Positions 1-8,162 of a DNA stretch of 64,000 nt are shown piece after piece. Numbering within the stretch: position 1 is the stretch's first letter; each line of letters opens with the position of its first letter. Where the stretch lies: positions 248,001 to 312,000 of the forward strand of contig NZ_LPVY01000021.1 in assembly GCF_001613805.1 (NCBI RefSeq), read 5' to 3'. The translations under genes and the position numbers were made by a program. Source of the DNA: Thalassospira lucentensis. Its GTDB lineage: Bacteria; Pseudomonadota; Alphaproteobacteria; Rhodospirillales; Thalassospiraceae. Below the pieces are notes generated by a model. It saw only the letters and a list, made by a program, of their open reading frames with translations, did not search any database and was not told where the DNA came from.

Positions 1-784
1 CTTCAAGTCGAAGGCAGGCCGTCCCCGCCGTCACCAGATCAAGAAACGCCTGATGCATCTCGACCGCAAAATTGGACCGGTCAAAATGCCCCTGCAAAAT
101 GCTCGCGGCCCGTGCCAGCCGCGCGGTCAGAATGTCCCGATCCGCATCCGCTACATTGCCGCCCGGCTCAAACGTGAACCAGCCGCCCATCGGCGGGGTG
201 ATTTCCGCCATCAGGCTGGCCGCAAGCTGCTCGACCGCATCCGGGGCCGTGGCATCAAACACCCGATCAAACTTCTTTTCCCCACCAGACACCCCGCCGG
301 ATGCTCCCGGCTGCTCGCTCGCCCCGTTGCGTTGCGGCAGGGCGAATTCATAACATTCCTGCCAATGGCGCATCCAACCGCGCTTCTGCCCCATCGCCGC
401 CCGAAACCGGGCCCGCAAATCGGCAATCGCAATCGTCACGGTTTTGGTTCCGGCATTGCTGCGTGCCCCGGCTCTCGCCCCCGCACCCGCACCAGCACCA
501 AGACGGCCCACCGGCTCCTTCGCCATCCGGCCAAGTCCCGCCGCCGTCTGGTCTGCTCTCGACAGGCGGACATCCTCCGGCCTGGCTTCGGCCTTGTCCG
601 TTCCCGTCCGGCCAGTCCCCCCAACCCGGCCAGCTCCAACCAGACCATCACCACGCCGCGTCTCCGCGCCGTTGCCCGCCGCCCCATCGGTGACGGCCCG
701 ATCAGACGTCGGACGCTTTGCCGCCACACCCGTCTTCCGCGCCGGGCGGACCGGGTGCGCTTTGCGGTTCTGCCGTTCTGTCAT
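1..784 (-). CDS. Phage portal / head-to-tail connecting protein (partial, runs off left edge)
   Basis: The reverse strand is open without a stop from an ATG at 784 to the window edge, about 261 codons. The first ~120 residues are basic and low in complexity, rich in Ala, Gly and Arg. The next part reads like the N-terminus of podovirus head-tail connector proteins (portal family): an Arg-rich helix, then MGQKRGWMRHWQECYEFALP, then FDATAPDAVEQLAASLMAEI and PPMGGWFTFEP. In such phages this protein forms the dodecameric portal through which DNA is packaged. A purine-rich stretch (GGGGGACTAG) precedes the ATG, and the small phage gene upstream ends 3 bp before it, so the two are cotranscribed. 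The C-terminal part lies outside the window. The long low-complexity N-terminal extension is unusual for the family; a later start within it is possible. Family call by eye. Confidence 0.75.
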   Translation of the reverse strand, partial: MTERQNRKAHPVRPARKTGVAAKRPTSDRAVTDGAAGNGAETRRGDGLVGAGRVGGTGRTGTDKAEARPEDVRLSRADQTAAGLGRMAKEPVGRLGAGAGAGARAGARSNAGTKTVTIAIADLRARFRAAMGQKRGWMRHWQECYEFALPQRNGASEQPGASGGVSGGEKKFDRVFDATAPDAVEQLAASLMAEITPPMGGWFTFEPGGNVADADRDILTARLARAASILQGHFDRSNFAVEMHQAFLDLVTAGTACLRLE

Positions 785-787
785 CGC

Positions 788-1030
788 CTAGTCCCCCAAA
801 AGATTTTTGCCGCCCGCCGCACGGTCGATCCGGTCCGAAAGCAACCCGCGAAACCCCGTACCGATCAGACCGGCCCGGCCATAGCGTCGCCGCTCCAGTG
901 CCTCGGACCGCGCCCGTCGTGCCGCTTCTGCCGCACTTTCCACGTCATCGACGGACGGCGGATTTGCGGACGGACTGGTGGCAATTGGCGGTGGCGCTGC
1001 TGGTTTTGGTGTCGAAAACAGACTGCCCAT
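788..1030 (-). CDS. Small phage protein upstream of portal
   Basis: An 80-residue protein with a Pro/Ala-rich N-terminus (MGSLFSTPKPAAPPP), a charged helix (AAEAARRARSEALERRR) and a Gly-rich C-terminus (GRAGLIGTGFRGLL). Small proteins of this build sit directly upstream of portal genes in many podovirus-like and other tailed-phage structural operons; their role is generally unknown. The start is supported by a purine-rich GAGGCAAAGGGG ahead of the ATG. The stop lies 3 bp before the portal start, which indicates one transcript. Phage origin is inferred from position and style; no enzymatic motif is visible. Confidence 0.7.
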   Translation of the reverse strand: MGSLFSTPKPAAPPPIATSPSANPPSVDDVESAAEAARRARSEALERRRYGRAGLIGTGFRGLLSDRIDRAAGGKNLLGD

Positions 1031-1104
1031 GATGCCCCTTTGCCTCCCTCTGCCTCATCCCATAGACGGGACCTGAAAAACCAAATGCCCCAAACCGGAG
1101 CCCT

Positions 1105-1131
1105 AAAACAAAAAAGCCCCAAGCCGGGGCT
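1105..1131 (-). terminator. Rho-independent terminator 2 of a tandem pair
   Basis: Read on the minus strand, the hairpin AGCCCC-GGCTT-GGGGCT is followed directly by TTTTTTGTTTT. It lies between the 168-codon phage gene and the small gene ahead of portal, just downstream of a second terminator. Confidence 0.75.
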
Positions 1132-1135
1132 GAAA

Positions 1136-1172
1136 ACAAAAACGCCCGCAACGCGGTGAAGCGATGCGGGCG
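1136..1172 (-). terminator. Rho-independent terminator 1 of a tandem pair
   Basis: Arms CGCCCGCA (1143-1150) and TGCGGGCG (1165-1172) form a GC-rich stem. On the minus strand the stem is followed by TTTTTGTTTT. It ends transcription from the 168-codon gene and is immediately followed by a second terminator. Confidence 0.8.
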
Positions 1173-1219
1173 CAATTGTGGTGTTGACTTCTCCCTTATG
1201 GCACAAGAAAAAGAACAAA

Positions 1220-1726
1220 TCAAGAACATTTTTCAGAAAAAAACACTCTCCCACCATAAGCCTTTGTTTCCGCACGTTTTATCGCGCAAAAAAGTTGATG
1301 CGGCGTCACGATCCAGAACCCGGAAATGCCCAGCAACCGTTTGACGAACTCGACACAGGTAAACGCGCCCAATCGCACCCGCCTTGGCACTTCCGCCGGA
1401 TAACTGACCCAGATGCAGTCAAATCCGCGCGCCCGGTAATGGGCTTCGGGGTCGAACAGAACCGAATAATGCCAGACATCGCACGCGATCCTGTGGCTTT
1501 GCGGATCAAGGCAGATCCACTCCCCGGCACGTCCGCCCGACATCAGCACGAAACAATGCCGGAAACCGGGTTTCAGCCACCGCAAAAGCCGCTTTTCAGG
1601 CGCATCGGCAAACACCACAAGCACATCGCGCATGACGGGTTCGGTTGGCGGATTTGCACCCGCATATGCGGGCTGTTTCGCCGCCGCCAAAGCAGATGTG
1701 ATCGCCTCTCGGGTCAAAGTCTGCAT
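1220..1726 (-). CDS. Phage-associated protein, possible permuted NlpC/P60-like cysteine hydrolase
   Basis: A 168-residue protein. The middle has a His in GFRHCFVLMSGG (about residue 55) followed by strand-like segments (WICLDPQ, VWHYSVLF). The C-terminal half has a Cys in the helix TCVEFVKRLLGI (about residue 123), then a TPHQLF segment. The order His first, Cys second, plus the C-helix and TP signature, resembles circularly permuted papain-like NlpC/P60 hydrolases (YaeF/YiiX/LRAT type). That family call is inference; the catalytic assignment is not proven. The start overlaps the end of the upstream 146-codon gene by 13 bp, so the two are translationally linked. Two terminators follow it. A role in lysis, packaging or a structural accessory function is all possible. 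Confidence 0.6.
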   Translation of the reverse strand: MQTLTREAITSALAAAKQPAYAGANPPTEPVMRDVLVVFADAPEKRLLRWLKPGFRHCFVLMSGGRAGEWICLDPQSHRIACDVWHYSVLFDPEAHYRARGFDCIWVSYPAEVPRRVRLGAFTCVEFVKRLLGISGFWIVTPHQLFCAIKRAETKAYGGRVFFSEKCS

Positions 1727-2154
1727 GGCGGCAATTCCCCCGTCATTTTGATCATTTTCTCGGGATGGTGAAAGGCATCCTCGGCCCCCGGAAGGACAAT
1801 ATCACGCGCAATCAGCACATCCTCCAAGGCCGCCATCGCATCGCACCAAAGATCATATTTCGGCTTTTCACGCCCATCGCGCGGATCGGGCGTGCGTTCC
1901 ACCAGCCCGTAATATTCGATCACCTGCAAATGCCGGTCATCCAGCACATTTTCACGCCGTAACCGCATGACCGCGTTATAAATATCATCCGGGTCGCACG
2001 GGCGCACAACGTCGCTGGCATCCGCCACCACACGCGCCCCTTCGATCCGTGACGCCTGGCACCGCACAAACCAGAACCACGCCTGCATGGCGCTGGAAAA
2101 CGGGGTCGTCACGCGGTCCGCTATCGGCTTGGGAAAAAGTCTCTGTTCACTCAT
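1714..2154 (-). CDS. Conserved phage-type hypothetical protein (146 aa)
   Basis: A 146-residue soluble protein with a Trp/Phe-rich segment (AMQAWFWFVRCQASRIEGAR), the motif RPCDPDDIYNAVMRL, and a helical C-terminal half. Similar proteins with the CDPDDIY-type motif occur next to prophage packaging genes in alphaproteobacteria, as far as I can recall; no function is known to me. The start is well supported by an AGGAGGGCGAA ribosome-binding site directly before the ATG. It is the first gene of the minus-strand phage operon and overlaps the next gene by 13 bp. It could be a small terminase or adaptor-like protein by position, but no sequence motif demonstrates that. Confidence 0.6.
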   Translation of the reverse strand: MSEQRLFPKPIADRVTTPFSSAMQAWFWFVRCQASRIEGARVVADASDVVRPCDPDDIYNAVMRLRRENVLDDRHLQVIEYYGLVERTPDPRDGREKPKYDLWCDAMAALEDVLIARDIVLPGAEDAFHHPEKMIKMTGELPPCRL

Positions 2155-2502
2155 TTCGCCCTCCTGCTGATCTGCCTGTCTCGCATCAACACCCCGAAAA
2201 AGCGTGCAAATCTCCCCTTTTGCGCATCATCGACTGCGCAAAACCGCCAATTGCCGGATATGTAAAGATTGCCAACGTGATACGTGCAAAACCCGGCTTA
2301 TATGCCGTTTTCCGCCATTCTGACCGCATCAAAGCTATTTCCGGATGCACTTCCGGTGTTGATCCACAAGCTATAATCCCTTTTTGTTCTCATTGTAAAG
2401 GATTAATTTCCTATTACCCGAACAGCCGCAAAAATGCTCGACTTGGCGGTCACCGGATGAATAATGGCCTTACCGATATCCACAACCAGACGAGAGACTC
2501 CC
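2155..2502. other. Intergenic region between phage operon and plus-strand small genes
   Basis: About 350 bp with no convincing gene. It separates the minus-strand phage operon from the plus-strand small genes, so promoters for both are expected here. AT-rich stretches occur at 2365-2420. I did not find an att-like duplicated sequence or a tRNA fragment. Confidence 0.5.
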
Positions 2503-2790
2503 ATGAGCTGGGCCAGCATCAAAATGACGGAACAGGAAGCAATGGGAGTATCGACCGATTTTGTCGATGCGTTTGAAAAGCTGTTCATTGCCGCCAAAAA
2601 ACCGCGTGACGCCGCCCTTTTCTGCTCGCGCGAACTGGGGCCGGATGATGCGTTTTTCCTCTCCCCCGGCGCGCAGAAAATTGCGACCTCCCTGCTCGCC
2701 CTTCGCCCGGCCACGAAATGCAAGGCACCGTCGAAAAAGGATGTGATCCTGCTGGCGGGCCATGATGACGGGATTGCACTTCTGCGCTAA
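2503..2790 (+). CDS. Small hypothetical protein (95 aa)
   Basis: The frame can be extended upstream to 2464, but the start at 2503 (MSWASIKMTEQEAMG) sits after a GAGAG-type site and removes a leader that looks non-coding. The protein is soluble and helical, with FVDAFEKLFIAAKKPRDAALF in the middle and a Lys-rich C-terminus (KCKAPSKKDVILLAGHDDG). I do not recognise a family. It lies between the phage operon and a DUF1508 gene on the same strand, 148 bp before the latter, so it may be a prophage accessory gene or an ordinary chromosomal orphan. Confidence 0.45.
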   Translation: MSWASIKMTEQEAMGVSTDFVDAFEKLFIAAKKPRDAALFCSRELGPDDAFFLSPGAQKIATSLLALRPATKCKAPSKKDVILLAGHDDGIALLR

Positions 2791-2938
2791 TCCCGCGCCC
2801 TTCCTGCCCCGTTTCATCACAAAACCGCTTCTGATCTGTCTTCATGGATGCCTGACCGGGGATGCCCGACCGGGCAGTTTTCCATCACCGGCCATGCGGT
2901 CCACTGCATGCCGATCCACTGACAGTCAGGAGTCTCCC

Positions 2939-3133
2939 ATGGCAAATCCCCCGTCCCCGCGTTACGAGCTTTACAAGGACAAGAAAGGCGAATGGCGCTG
3001 GACCTATATCGCGCGCAACGGCCTTAAAATCGCGATGAGCAGCGAGGGCTACAAAGCCAAAGCCGACTGCATCCACAGCATCGATCTGCTGAAATCATCG
3101 AAAGACGTTCCGGTGCATGACGCCACGGCTTAA
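2939..3133 (+). CDS. DUF1508 (YegP-like) small protein
   Basis: A 64-residue protein with one DUF1508 repeat: YELYKDKKGEWRWTYIARNG followed by GLKIAMSSEGYKAKADCIHSI. This is the hallmark of YegP-type proteins, which usually carry two tandem repeats; here there is one. The start at 2939 is chosen because AGGAG lies 8 bp upstream. The cellular role of the family is poorly defined; members are small, soluble and often stress-associated. A strong hairpin follows the stop. Confidence 0.85.
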   Translation: MANPPSPRYELYKDKKGEWRWTYIARNGLKIAMSSEGYKAKADCIHSIDLLKSSKDVPVHDATA

Positions 3134-3153
3134 GCCCCTCTGCGAAACACAAA

Positions 3154-3176
3154 ACCCCGGCATCCATTGCCGGGGT
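3154..3176. terminator. Hairpin terminator after DUF1508 gene
   Basis: Perfect 9-bp stem ACCCCGGCA/TGCCGGGGT with a 5-base loop. The plus-strand T-run is weak (CCCTTTTC); on the minus strand TTTTGTG follows. It lies between the DUF1508 gene and the repressor gene. Confidence 0.6.
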
Positions 3177-3275
3177 CGATACCCTTTTCAGGTGCTTCGC
3201 GATTTTGGTTCGACTTTCGTGCATGAAAGGAATTTGTTCCTTTTCGGTCGCCCTTTCATCCTGCTAGGATGACGC

Positions 3276-3896
3276 ATGATCCGGCAAGAACAGATATGGG
3301 GCGCGCTTGACAAGATCGCCGAAGATAACGGGCTGTCCCCCTCCGGACTGGCCCGTTTGGCGCAGCTTGACCCCACCACATTCAACCGGTCCAAACGCAC
3401 GACAAATCAGGGAAAGCCACGCTGGCCCTCAACCGAAAGCATTTCAAAGGTGCTGTCGGTCGCCAATGTTACCTTTCAGGAATTCGCCCAGCTTGTCGAT
3501 GGCAACGGGGCCGGGCGCGTGCCGGTCATCGGCTTTGCCCAGGCCGGAAATCGCGGCTTTTTTGATGATGCCGGTTATCCGGTCGGCGGCGCATGGGAAG
3601 ACATCACCTTTCCCGCCCTGCACGATCCGACCGCCTATGGCCTTCGGATTGCAGGCGATTCCATGGCCCCGGTCTTTCGCGATGGCGATCTGATTGTCGT
3701 CTCCCCGGCATCAAATATCCGCCCGCAGGATCGCGTGGTTCTGAAAACCACATCGGGCGAAGTCATGGCCAAGGAACTGGTCCGCCGCGGGGCGATGGGG
3801 GTTGAACTCAAATCGCTCAACCCGGCTTATGAAGACCGCTATGTCGAGGCCCGCGACATCGACTGGATCGCGCGCGTCCTTTGGGTCAGCCAGTAA
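3276..3896 (+). CDS. S24-family (LexA/C1-like) self-cleaving repressor
   Basis: A 206-residue regulator. The N-terminal ~75 residues form an HTH-like domain (LSPSGLARLAQLDPTTFNRSK). The C-terminal half is an S24 peptidase domain with the catalytic Ser in AGDSMAP (S129) and the Lys in EVMAKELV (K166). An Ala-Gly pair in IGFAQAGNRG (A90-G91) lies where LexA and phage CI repressors cut themselves, so RecA-stimulated autocleavage is plausible. It could be the repressor of the adjoining prophage, but long-standing chromosomal S24 regulators of the same size are common in this bacterial group. ATG at 3276 with TAGGATG just upstream. Confidence 0.88.
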   Translation: MIRQEQIWGALDKIAEDNGLSPSGLARLAQLDPTTFNRSKRTTNQGKPRWPSTESISKVLSVANVTFQEFAQLVDGNGAGRVPVIGFAQAGNRGFFDDAGYPVGGAWEDITFPALHDPTAYGLRIAGDSMAPVFRDGDLIVVSPASNIRPQDRVVLKTTSGEVMAKELVRRGAMGVELKSLNPAYEDRYVEARDIDWIARVLWVSQ

Positions 3897-4049
3897 AAGC
3901 ACCCCACCCTTTGCAATCTCCTCAAATGGGGATGGTGCATCGGGGAATTTGCGTGATAATCGATCTGAAACAATGCGGTTGGGATATTCCTTTTTGCGTA
4001 TGATTTCCCATCTGAAGCAATAGCGCCCCAACCCCGGGAAGGATCGAAT

Positions 4050-7000
4050 TTGCGTCTGGGCCCTGTTCATATCATCCGCTTTGCGGCGATCACGCTAACC
4101 TATTTCGTTTTCGGTTATGCCGGGTTGCAGTTTCCCTTTTACGGCAGCAGCGTCACCCTGATCTGGGCCCCATCCGGGATTGCGTTGGGCGCCCTGGTTG
4201 CGTGGGGATGGCGGTATTTTCCGGCGGTATTTCTCGGCGCACTTCTTGTCAATCTGACAACATCCGCGCCGCCGGAAACGGCCATTCTGATCGCGACCGG
4301 CAATACTCTGGCCGCGACCCTTTCATCGCTTCTGATCGTCAGATTTTGCAGCAAGACACCCCTTCTGTCCGCGCGCGGCATATTTGGCCTGATTGCCATC
4401 GGCGGGATCGGCGGCCCGGCACTTGCCGCCCTTTGTGGCACGCTCAGCCTCAGCCTGACGGTAATCGGAAATTTCGATCAGTTCACCACCATCTGGCACG
4501 GCTGGTGGCTTGGCGATCTGGTGGGGGCACTGGTGATCGGGCCGCTGGTCCTGCGCCTGATCCATCAGAAATGGCGCGCAAACGGCTTGGCCTATTATGC
4601 CGAACTTGCCTTTGTCTGCGTCGCAACTATCATTGTTTCATCTGCCGTGCAAACCACGCCGCTGATCGCCAAGCCAGAATATCTGTTCATCTTTGTCTCC
4701 CTGCCCTTTGTCTTGTGGGGGGCCATCCGGTTCGGGCTGCTTGGCGCGGCACTGGTCAATGCCCTTGTCGTGATTGATATCGTGGTTTTTGCCGCAATGG
4801 GCGAAAGCACGTTTCTCAACATCAATATGAATGTCGGGCTGGCAAACCTTTACAGCTATGTCATCGTGGTCACCATCGGCACCCTGTTGCTGGGTGCGGG
4901 GATCGAAAAAATCAACATCGTCACCTCGCGCACCCGCGACGGCAGGATTTCAAACGATATTCACCGGCTGCGCCGCAATCTTGCGCTGATTGTCGGTCTG
5001 CTGGGGTTTTCAATATCCGGGCTGGCGGCGTGGTACACGTTCGGTCAGATCAACGAGGCCACCGATGCCCAGACCGAACAATATCGCCGCGCGTTCGAAG
5101 CATCCCTTCGCGAGGAACTCGGCCGTGCCACCGACAGCCTGATTGCGGTTCGCACCCTGTTTGACGTGCATGGTGACGTGTCATTCCACACATTTAACGC
5201 CATGATCGGCCCGTGGGTGGAACGGCGCGCGGGTGTCGGGGCGCTGGAATGGGTACCCTATATCGAAGGCCGCGCCCGTGCCCTGATCGAGGAAAACGCA
5301 TCGCTGCGCGGGGTTGAAAATTTTGAAATCCGCAGTCTGGTCGATGGCCAAATGCAACCGGCACCGGAACGCGATGCCTATTTCCCGGTTTTCTATATCT
5401 TTCCGCGATCCGGCAATGAAAACGTGATCGGCTTTGACCTTTCAAGCGAGGAAATCCGCAATCGTGCCCTGCAAACCGCCATCCGTACCGGCAACATTAC
5501 CCTGACCGAGCCGGTCAAACTGGTTCAGTCCGCCTCGTCCGAGGTCACAGCCCTTGCCTTTCTGAATGTCCCGAACCGGCGCAATCCCGGCGCGGCACCG
5601 CTTGGTCTTGCCGTGGGTGTGCTGCGCCTGACAAACATGATCACGCGCGCGGCACGCATTGCGCGCCTGCCATCGGATTTTGAAATCCATCTGGCCGATC
5701 TGGATGCACCCGCAGGTCATCAACTGATCTATTCCAACCGCAGACCCGACTACGCGATGAGCCACATCGCGGACGAAATCACGGCAGGCTACAACCCCAA
5801 AGTATCGACCTTTACCTTTGGTTTCCGTGACTGGACGATTGTCCTGCACGGCCCCGGGGCACGCCTGAACGGGCTTTTATACTGGCAGCCCTGGGCGATC
5901 TTTGTGTTCGGTGCGACCATCAGCATCCTTTTGATGGTTTATCTGCGCTCGTTGACCCGGACGGAAAGGCGGATTGTCGATCTGGTCTATCAGCGTACCC
6001 TGGAACTTGAAAATGCCCGGCAGGAAGCCGAAAACGCGATGAATCAGGCGCAGCAGGCCGACCGTGCAAAATCCGAATTCATCGCCCATATGAGCCACGA
6101 ATTCAGATCGCCAATGACCTCGATCCTGGGCTACGCCCAACTCGCCCGCGACGGGATCGACAAACACGAACCCTCCGAAACCGTCCGCAATTACCTCTCC
6201 ACGATCAACGGTGCCGGGCGGCATGTTCTGTCTCTGATCGGGGATGTTCTTGATCTGTCAAAGATCGAGGCGGGCAAACTTGTCCTTGAAGAAGTCCCGA
6301 CCGACATCCACGCGATATGCGAGGAAGTCGTTTCCATGATGATGGTTCCGGCACGCAATCAGGATAACCGCCTGCATCTTGAAATCCCGGCCGATATGCC
6401 GCGATGGGTAACCGGCGACCCGGTCCGCATCAAGCAGGTGCTGACCAATTTCGTTTCCAACGCGATCAAGTTCAGCCGGTCTGGCGATATCCATGTCATC
6501 GCAACCCCGCAGGAAATTGCCAACGGTCGCATGGCATTCCGCATTGCTGTGCGCGACGAGGGGATCGGCATCCCCGCCGACAAATTACGCTCGATCTTCG
6601 AGGCCTTCACACAGGTCGACACATCGACAACGCGCCGCTTTGGCGGTACCGGTCTTGGCCTTGCCATCTGTCAGAAAATGATCCTTGCGATGGGCGGCAC
6701 GATTGATGTCAAAAGCACCGAGGGCAGGGGCAGCACCTTCTGGTTTGACCTGAACCTGCCGCTGACGGATGCGCCAAAACTCGGCAGCGACGCCGAAGAC
6801 GACAGTCAGCTCGGCCTTGCCGATCCGGACAAGCCGCGCGTATTGGGGCGCAAACTTCTTCTGGTCGAAGATATCCAGATCAACCGCATTCTCGCCCAGA
6901 AACTGCTTGAACAGCAGGGCCATGAAATCAGTGTTGCCACCAACGGGCAGGAAGCCCTCAACCTGTTGCAGGAACAGGATTTCGACGCGGTTCTGATGGA

Positions 7001-7259
7001 TGTGCATATGCCGGTCATGGACGGGATCGAAGCCACCCGCCAGATCCGCAAATTTGCCGACCCGGTCAAGGCAACCATCCCGGTTCTGGCCCTGACCGCC
7101 GACACGTCAAACGACAATCTGGCCGAATTTCGCGAGGCGGGCATGGATGCCCATTGCACCAAGCCGCTGGATATCAAGGCCATCAACCATGAACTCGCAC
7201 GCCTTGATTACCGCATGCTGTCTGAACGCAAACAGCAACTGACCGGCACAGGGGGCTAA
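4050..7259 (+). CDS. MASE1-CHASE hybrid sensor histidine kinase with receiver domain
   Basis: 1069 residues. Residues ~1-300 are a MASE1 membrane sensor (FGYAGLQFPFYGSSVTLIWAPSGIALG, multiple hydrophobic helices). About 330-620 is a CHASE-type extracytoplasmic domain (SFHTFNAMIGPWVERR, GALEWVPYI) between membrane segments. HisKA follows with the phospho-acceptor His near residue 682 in HMSHEFRSP, then HATPase_c (NFVSNAIKF, DEGIGIP, FGGTGLGLAI), and a receiver domain with the acceptor Asp near residue 980 (VLMDVHMPVMDG) and the Lys in CTKPLD. The start codon is TTG at 4050, preceded by GGGAAGGAT. It autophosphorylates and probably passes phosphate through its own receiver to an unlinked phosphotransfer protein; no Hpt domain or partner is encoded nearby. 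The ligand is unknown; MASE1 and CHASE often sense small molecules. Confidence 0.93.
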   Translation: MRLGPVHIIRFAAITLTYFVFGYAGLQFPFYGSSVTLIWAPSGIALGALVAWGWRYFPAVFLGALLVNLTTSAPPETAILIATGNTLAATLSSLLIVRFCSKTPLLSARGIFGLIAIGGIGGPALAALCGTLSLSLTVIGNFDQFTTIWHGWWLGDLVGALVIGPLVLRLIHQKWRANGLAYYAELAFVCVATIIVSSAVQTTPLIAKPEYLFIFVSLPFVLWGAIRFGLLGAALVNALVVIDIVVFAAMGESTFLNINMNVGLANLYSYVIVVTIGTLLLGAGIEKINIVTSRTRDGRISNDIHRLRRNLALIVGLLGFSISGLAAWYTFGQINEATDAQTEQYRRAFEASLREELGRATDSLIAVRTLFDVHGDVSFHTFNAMIGPWVERRAGVGALEWVPYIEGRARALIEENASLRGVENFEIRSLVDGQMQPAPERDAYFPVFYIFPRSGNENVIGFDLSSEEIRNRALQTAIRTGNITLTEPVKLVQSASSEVTALAFLNVPNRRNPGAAPLGLAVGVLRLTNMITRAARIARLPSDFEIHLADLDAPAGHQLIYSNRRPDYAMSHIADEITAGYNPKVSTFTFGFRDWTIVLHGPGARLNGLLYWQPWAIFVFGATISILLMVYLRSLTRTERRIVDLVYQRTLELENARQEAENAMNQAQQADRAKSEFIAHMSHEFRSPMTSILGYAQLARDGIDKHEPSETVRNYLSTINGAGRHVLSLIGDVLDLSKIEAGKLVLEEVPTDIHAICEEVVSMMMVPARNQDNRLHLEIPADMPRWVTGDPVRIKQVLTNFVSNAIKFSRSGDIHVIATPQEIANGRMAFRIAVRDEGIGIPADKLRSIFEAFTQVDTSTTRRFGGTGLGLAICQKMILAMGGTIDVKSTEGRGSTFWFDLNLPLTDAPKLGSDAEDDSQLGLADPDKPRVLGRKLLLVEDIQINRILAQKLLEQQGHEISVATNGQEALNLLQEQDFDAVLMDVHMPVMDGIEATRQIRKFADPVKATIPVLALTADTSNDNLAEFREAGMDAHCTKPLDIKAINHELARLDYRMLSERKQQLTGTGG

Positions 7260-7307
7260 ACCCCGGCACCGGTCATCATGCATTCAATATTGCTTAATCA
7301 GGTGTAA

Positions 7308-8126
7308 TCAGCCCCGATACGAAATCCCGATCATATCCGCCAGATGTTTGGCAACATTGGGCCCGGCGGCCAATATCGGCCCGCCATTTTCAAGCACATC
7401 GGGCAGATCAAGAAAATCATTGCACCAGCCGCCCGCCTCACGCATCAGGACAATCCCGGCCATGCAATCCCACGGATTGATATGCGGCTCGTAATAACCG
7501 ATCAGACGCCCGGCACTGGCATAGGCCATCATCAACGCGCATGATCCGTTGCGGATGAACATGCCTTCCTCGTCCAGCAACTGGCCGATCACCGGCACGA
7601 TCGAGCTACTGGGCAGGCGATGTGACATGCCGATCCCCATCACGCCATCGCTGACCCGTTTGGCATTGCTGGCCTTGACCGGTTCGCCATTCACACGCGC
7701 TCCGTCGCCGATGACCGCACTGAAAAGCTCGTCATTGCACGGATGATAAATCAGGCCAATGACGGCTTCCTTGCCGATCATAAGAGCGACTGAAATGCAC
7801 CATGTCGGCATCTGATTGACGAAACACGCCGTGCCATCGATCGGGTCAATCACCCAAAGGCAGTCATTGTCACCCTTCTCGATGCCCATTTCCTCACCAA
7901 GGAACCCATCCTCGGGAAAGGCATCACCGATCCGGTCGCGAATGATTGCCTCGACGTTTTTGTCCGCAATGCTCACCATATCAAGCGCGTTGGTTTTGGT
8001 TTCAATCGCAAGATCGGCAGCGTCGCCTTCATAATATTCCATGGCGCGTTTACCCGCCTCGCGGATCACGTCGCGCGCATGTTCAAACCGTGCCTCGATA
8101 TCAATTCCCGAGAATGCTTTTTCCAC
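7308..8126 (-). CDS. Inositol-monophosphatase family sugar-phosphate phosphatase
   Basis: 272 residues with all metal-binding motifs of the Mg2+-dependent, Li+-sensitive phosphatase family: GEE (77-79), DPIDGT (94-99) and NPWDCMAG (D220). The family dephosphorylates inositol phosphates, histidinol phosphate, fructose-1,6-bisphosphate or similar sugar phosphates; the sequence alone does not fix the substrate. It is the last gene of a transport operon, 36 bp after the ABC ATPase. Because the binding protein of that operon resembles AfuA (hexose-phosphate binding), the enzyme probably dephosphorylates the imported sugar phosphate in the cytoplasm. That link is inference. Confidence 0.85.
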   Translation of the reverse strand: MEKAFSGIDIEARFEHARDVIREAGKRAMEYYEGDAADLAIETKTNALDMVSIADKNVEAIIRDRIGDAFPEDGFLGEEMGIEKGDNDCLWVIDPIDGTACFVNQMPTWCISVALMIGKEAVIGLIYHPCNDELFSAVIGDGARVNGEPVKASNAKRVSDGVMGIGMSHRLPSSSIVPVIGQLLDEEGMFIRNGSCALMMAYASAGRLIGYYEPHINPWDCMAGIVLMREAGGWCNDFLDLPDVLENGGPILAAGPNVAKHLADMIGISYRG

Positions 8127-8162
8127 TTTGTCCCTGCCTGAAACAGTTTTGTTGTTGATCGA

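Noticed and set aside
53..1159. Long plus-strand open frame opposite the portal region
   Set aside because: It is Arg/Pro-rich and low in complexity, an artefact of high GC opposite the real minus-strand phage genes.
2049..2576. 175-codon plus-strand frame at the phage edge
   Set aside because: Begins opposite a real minus-strand gene and runs through a spacer; no supported start.
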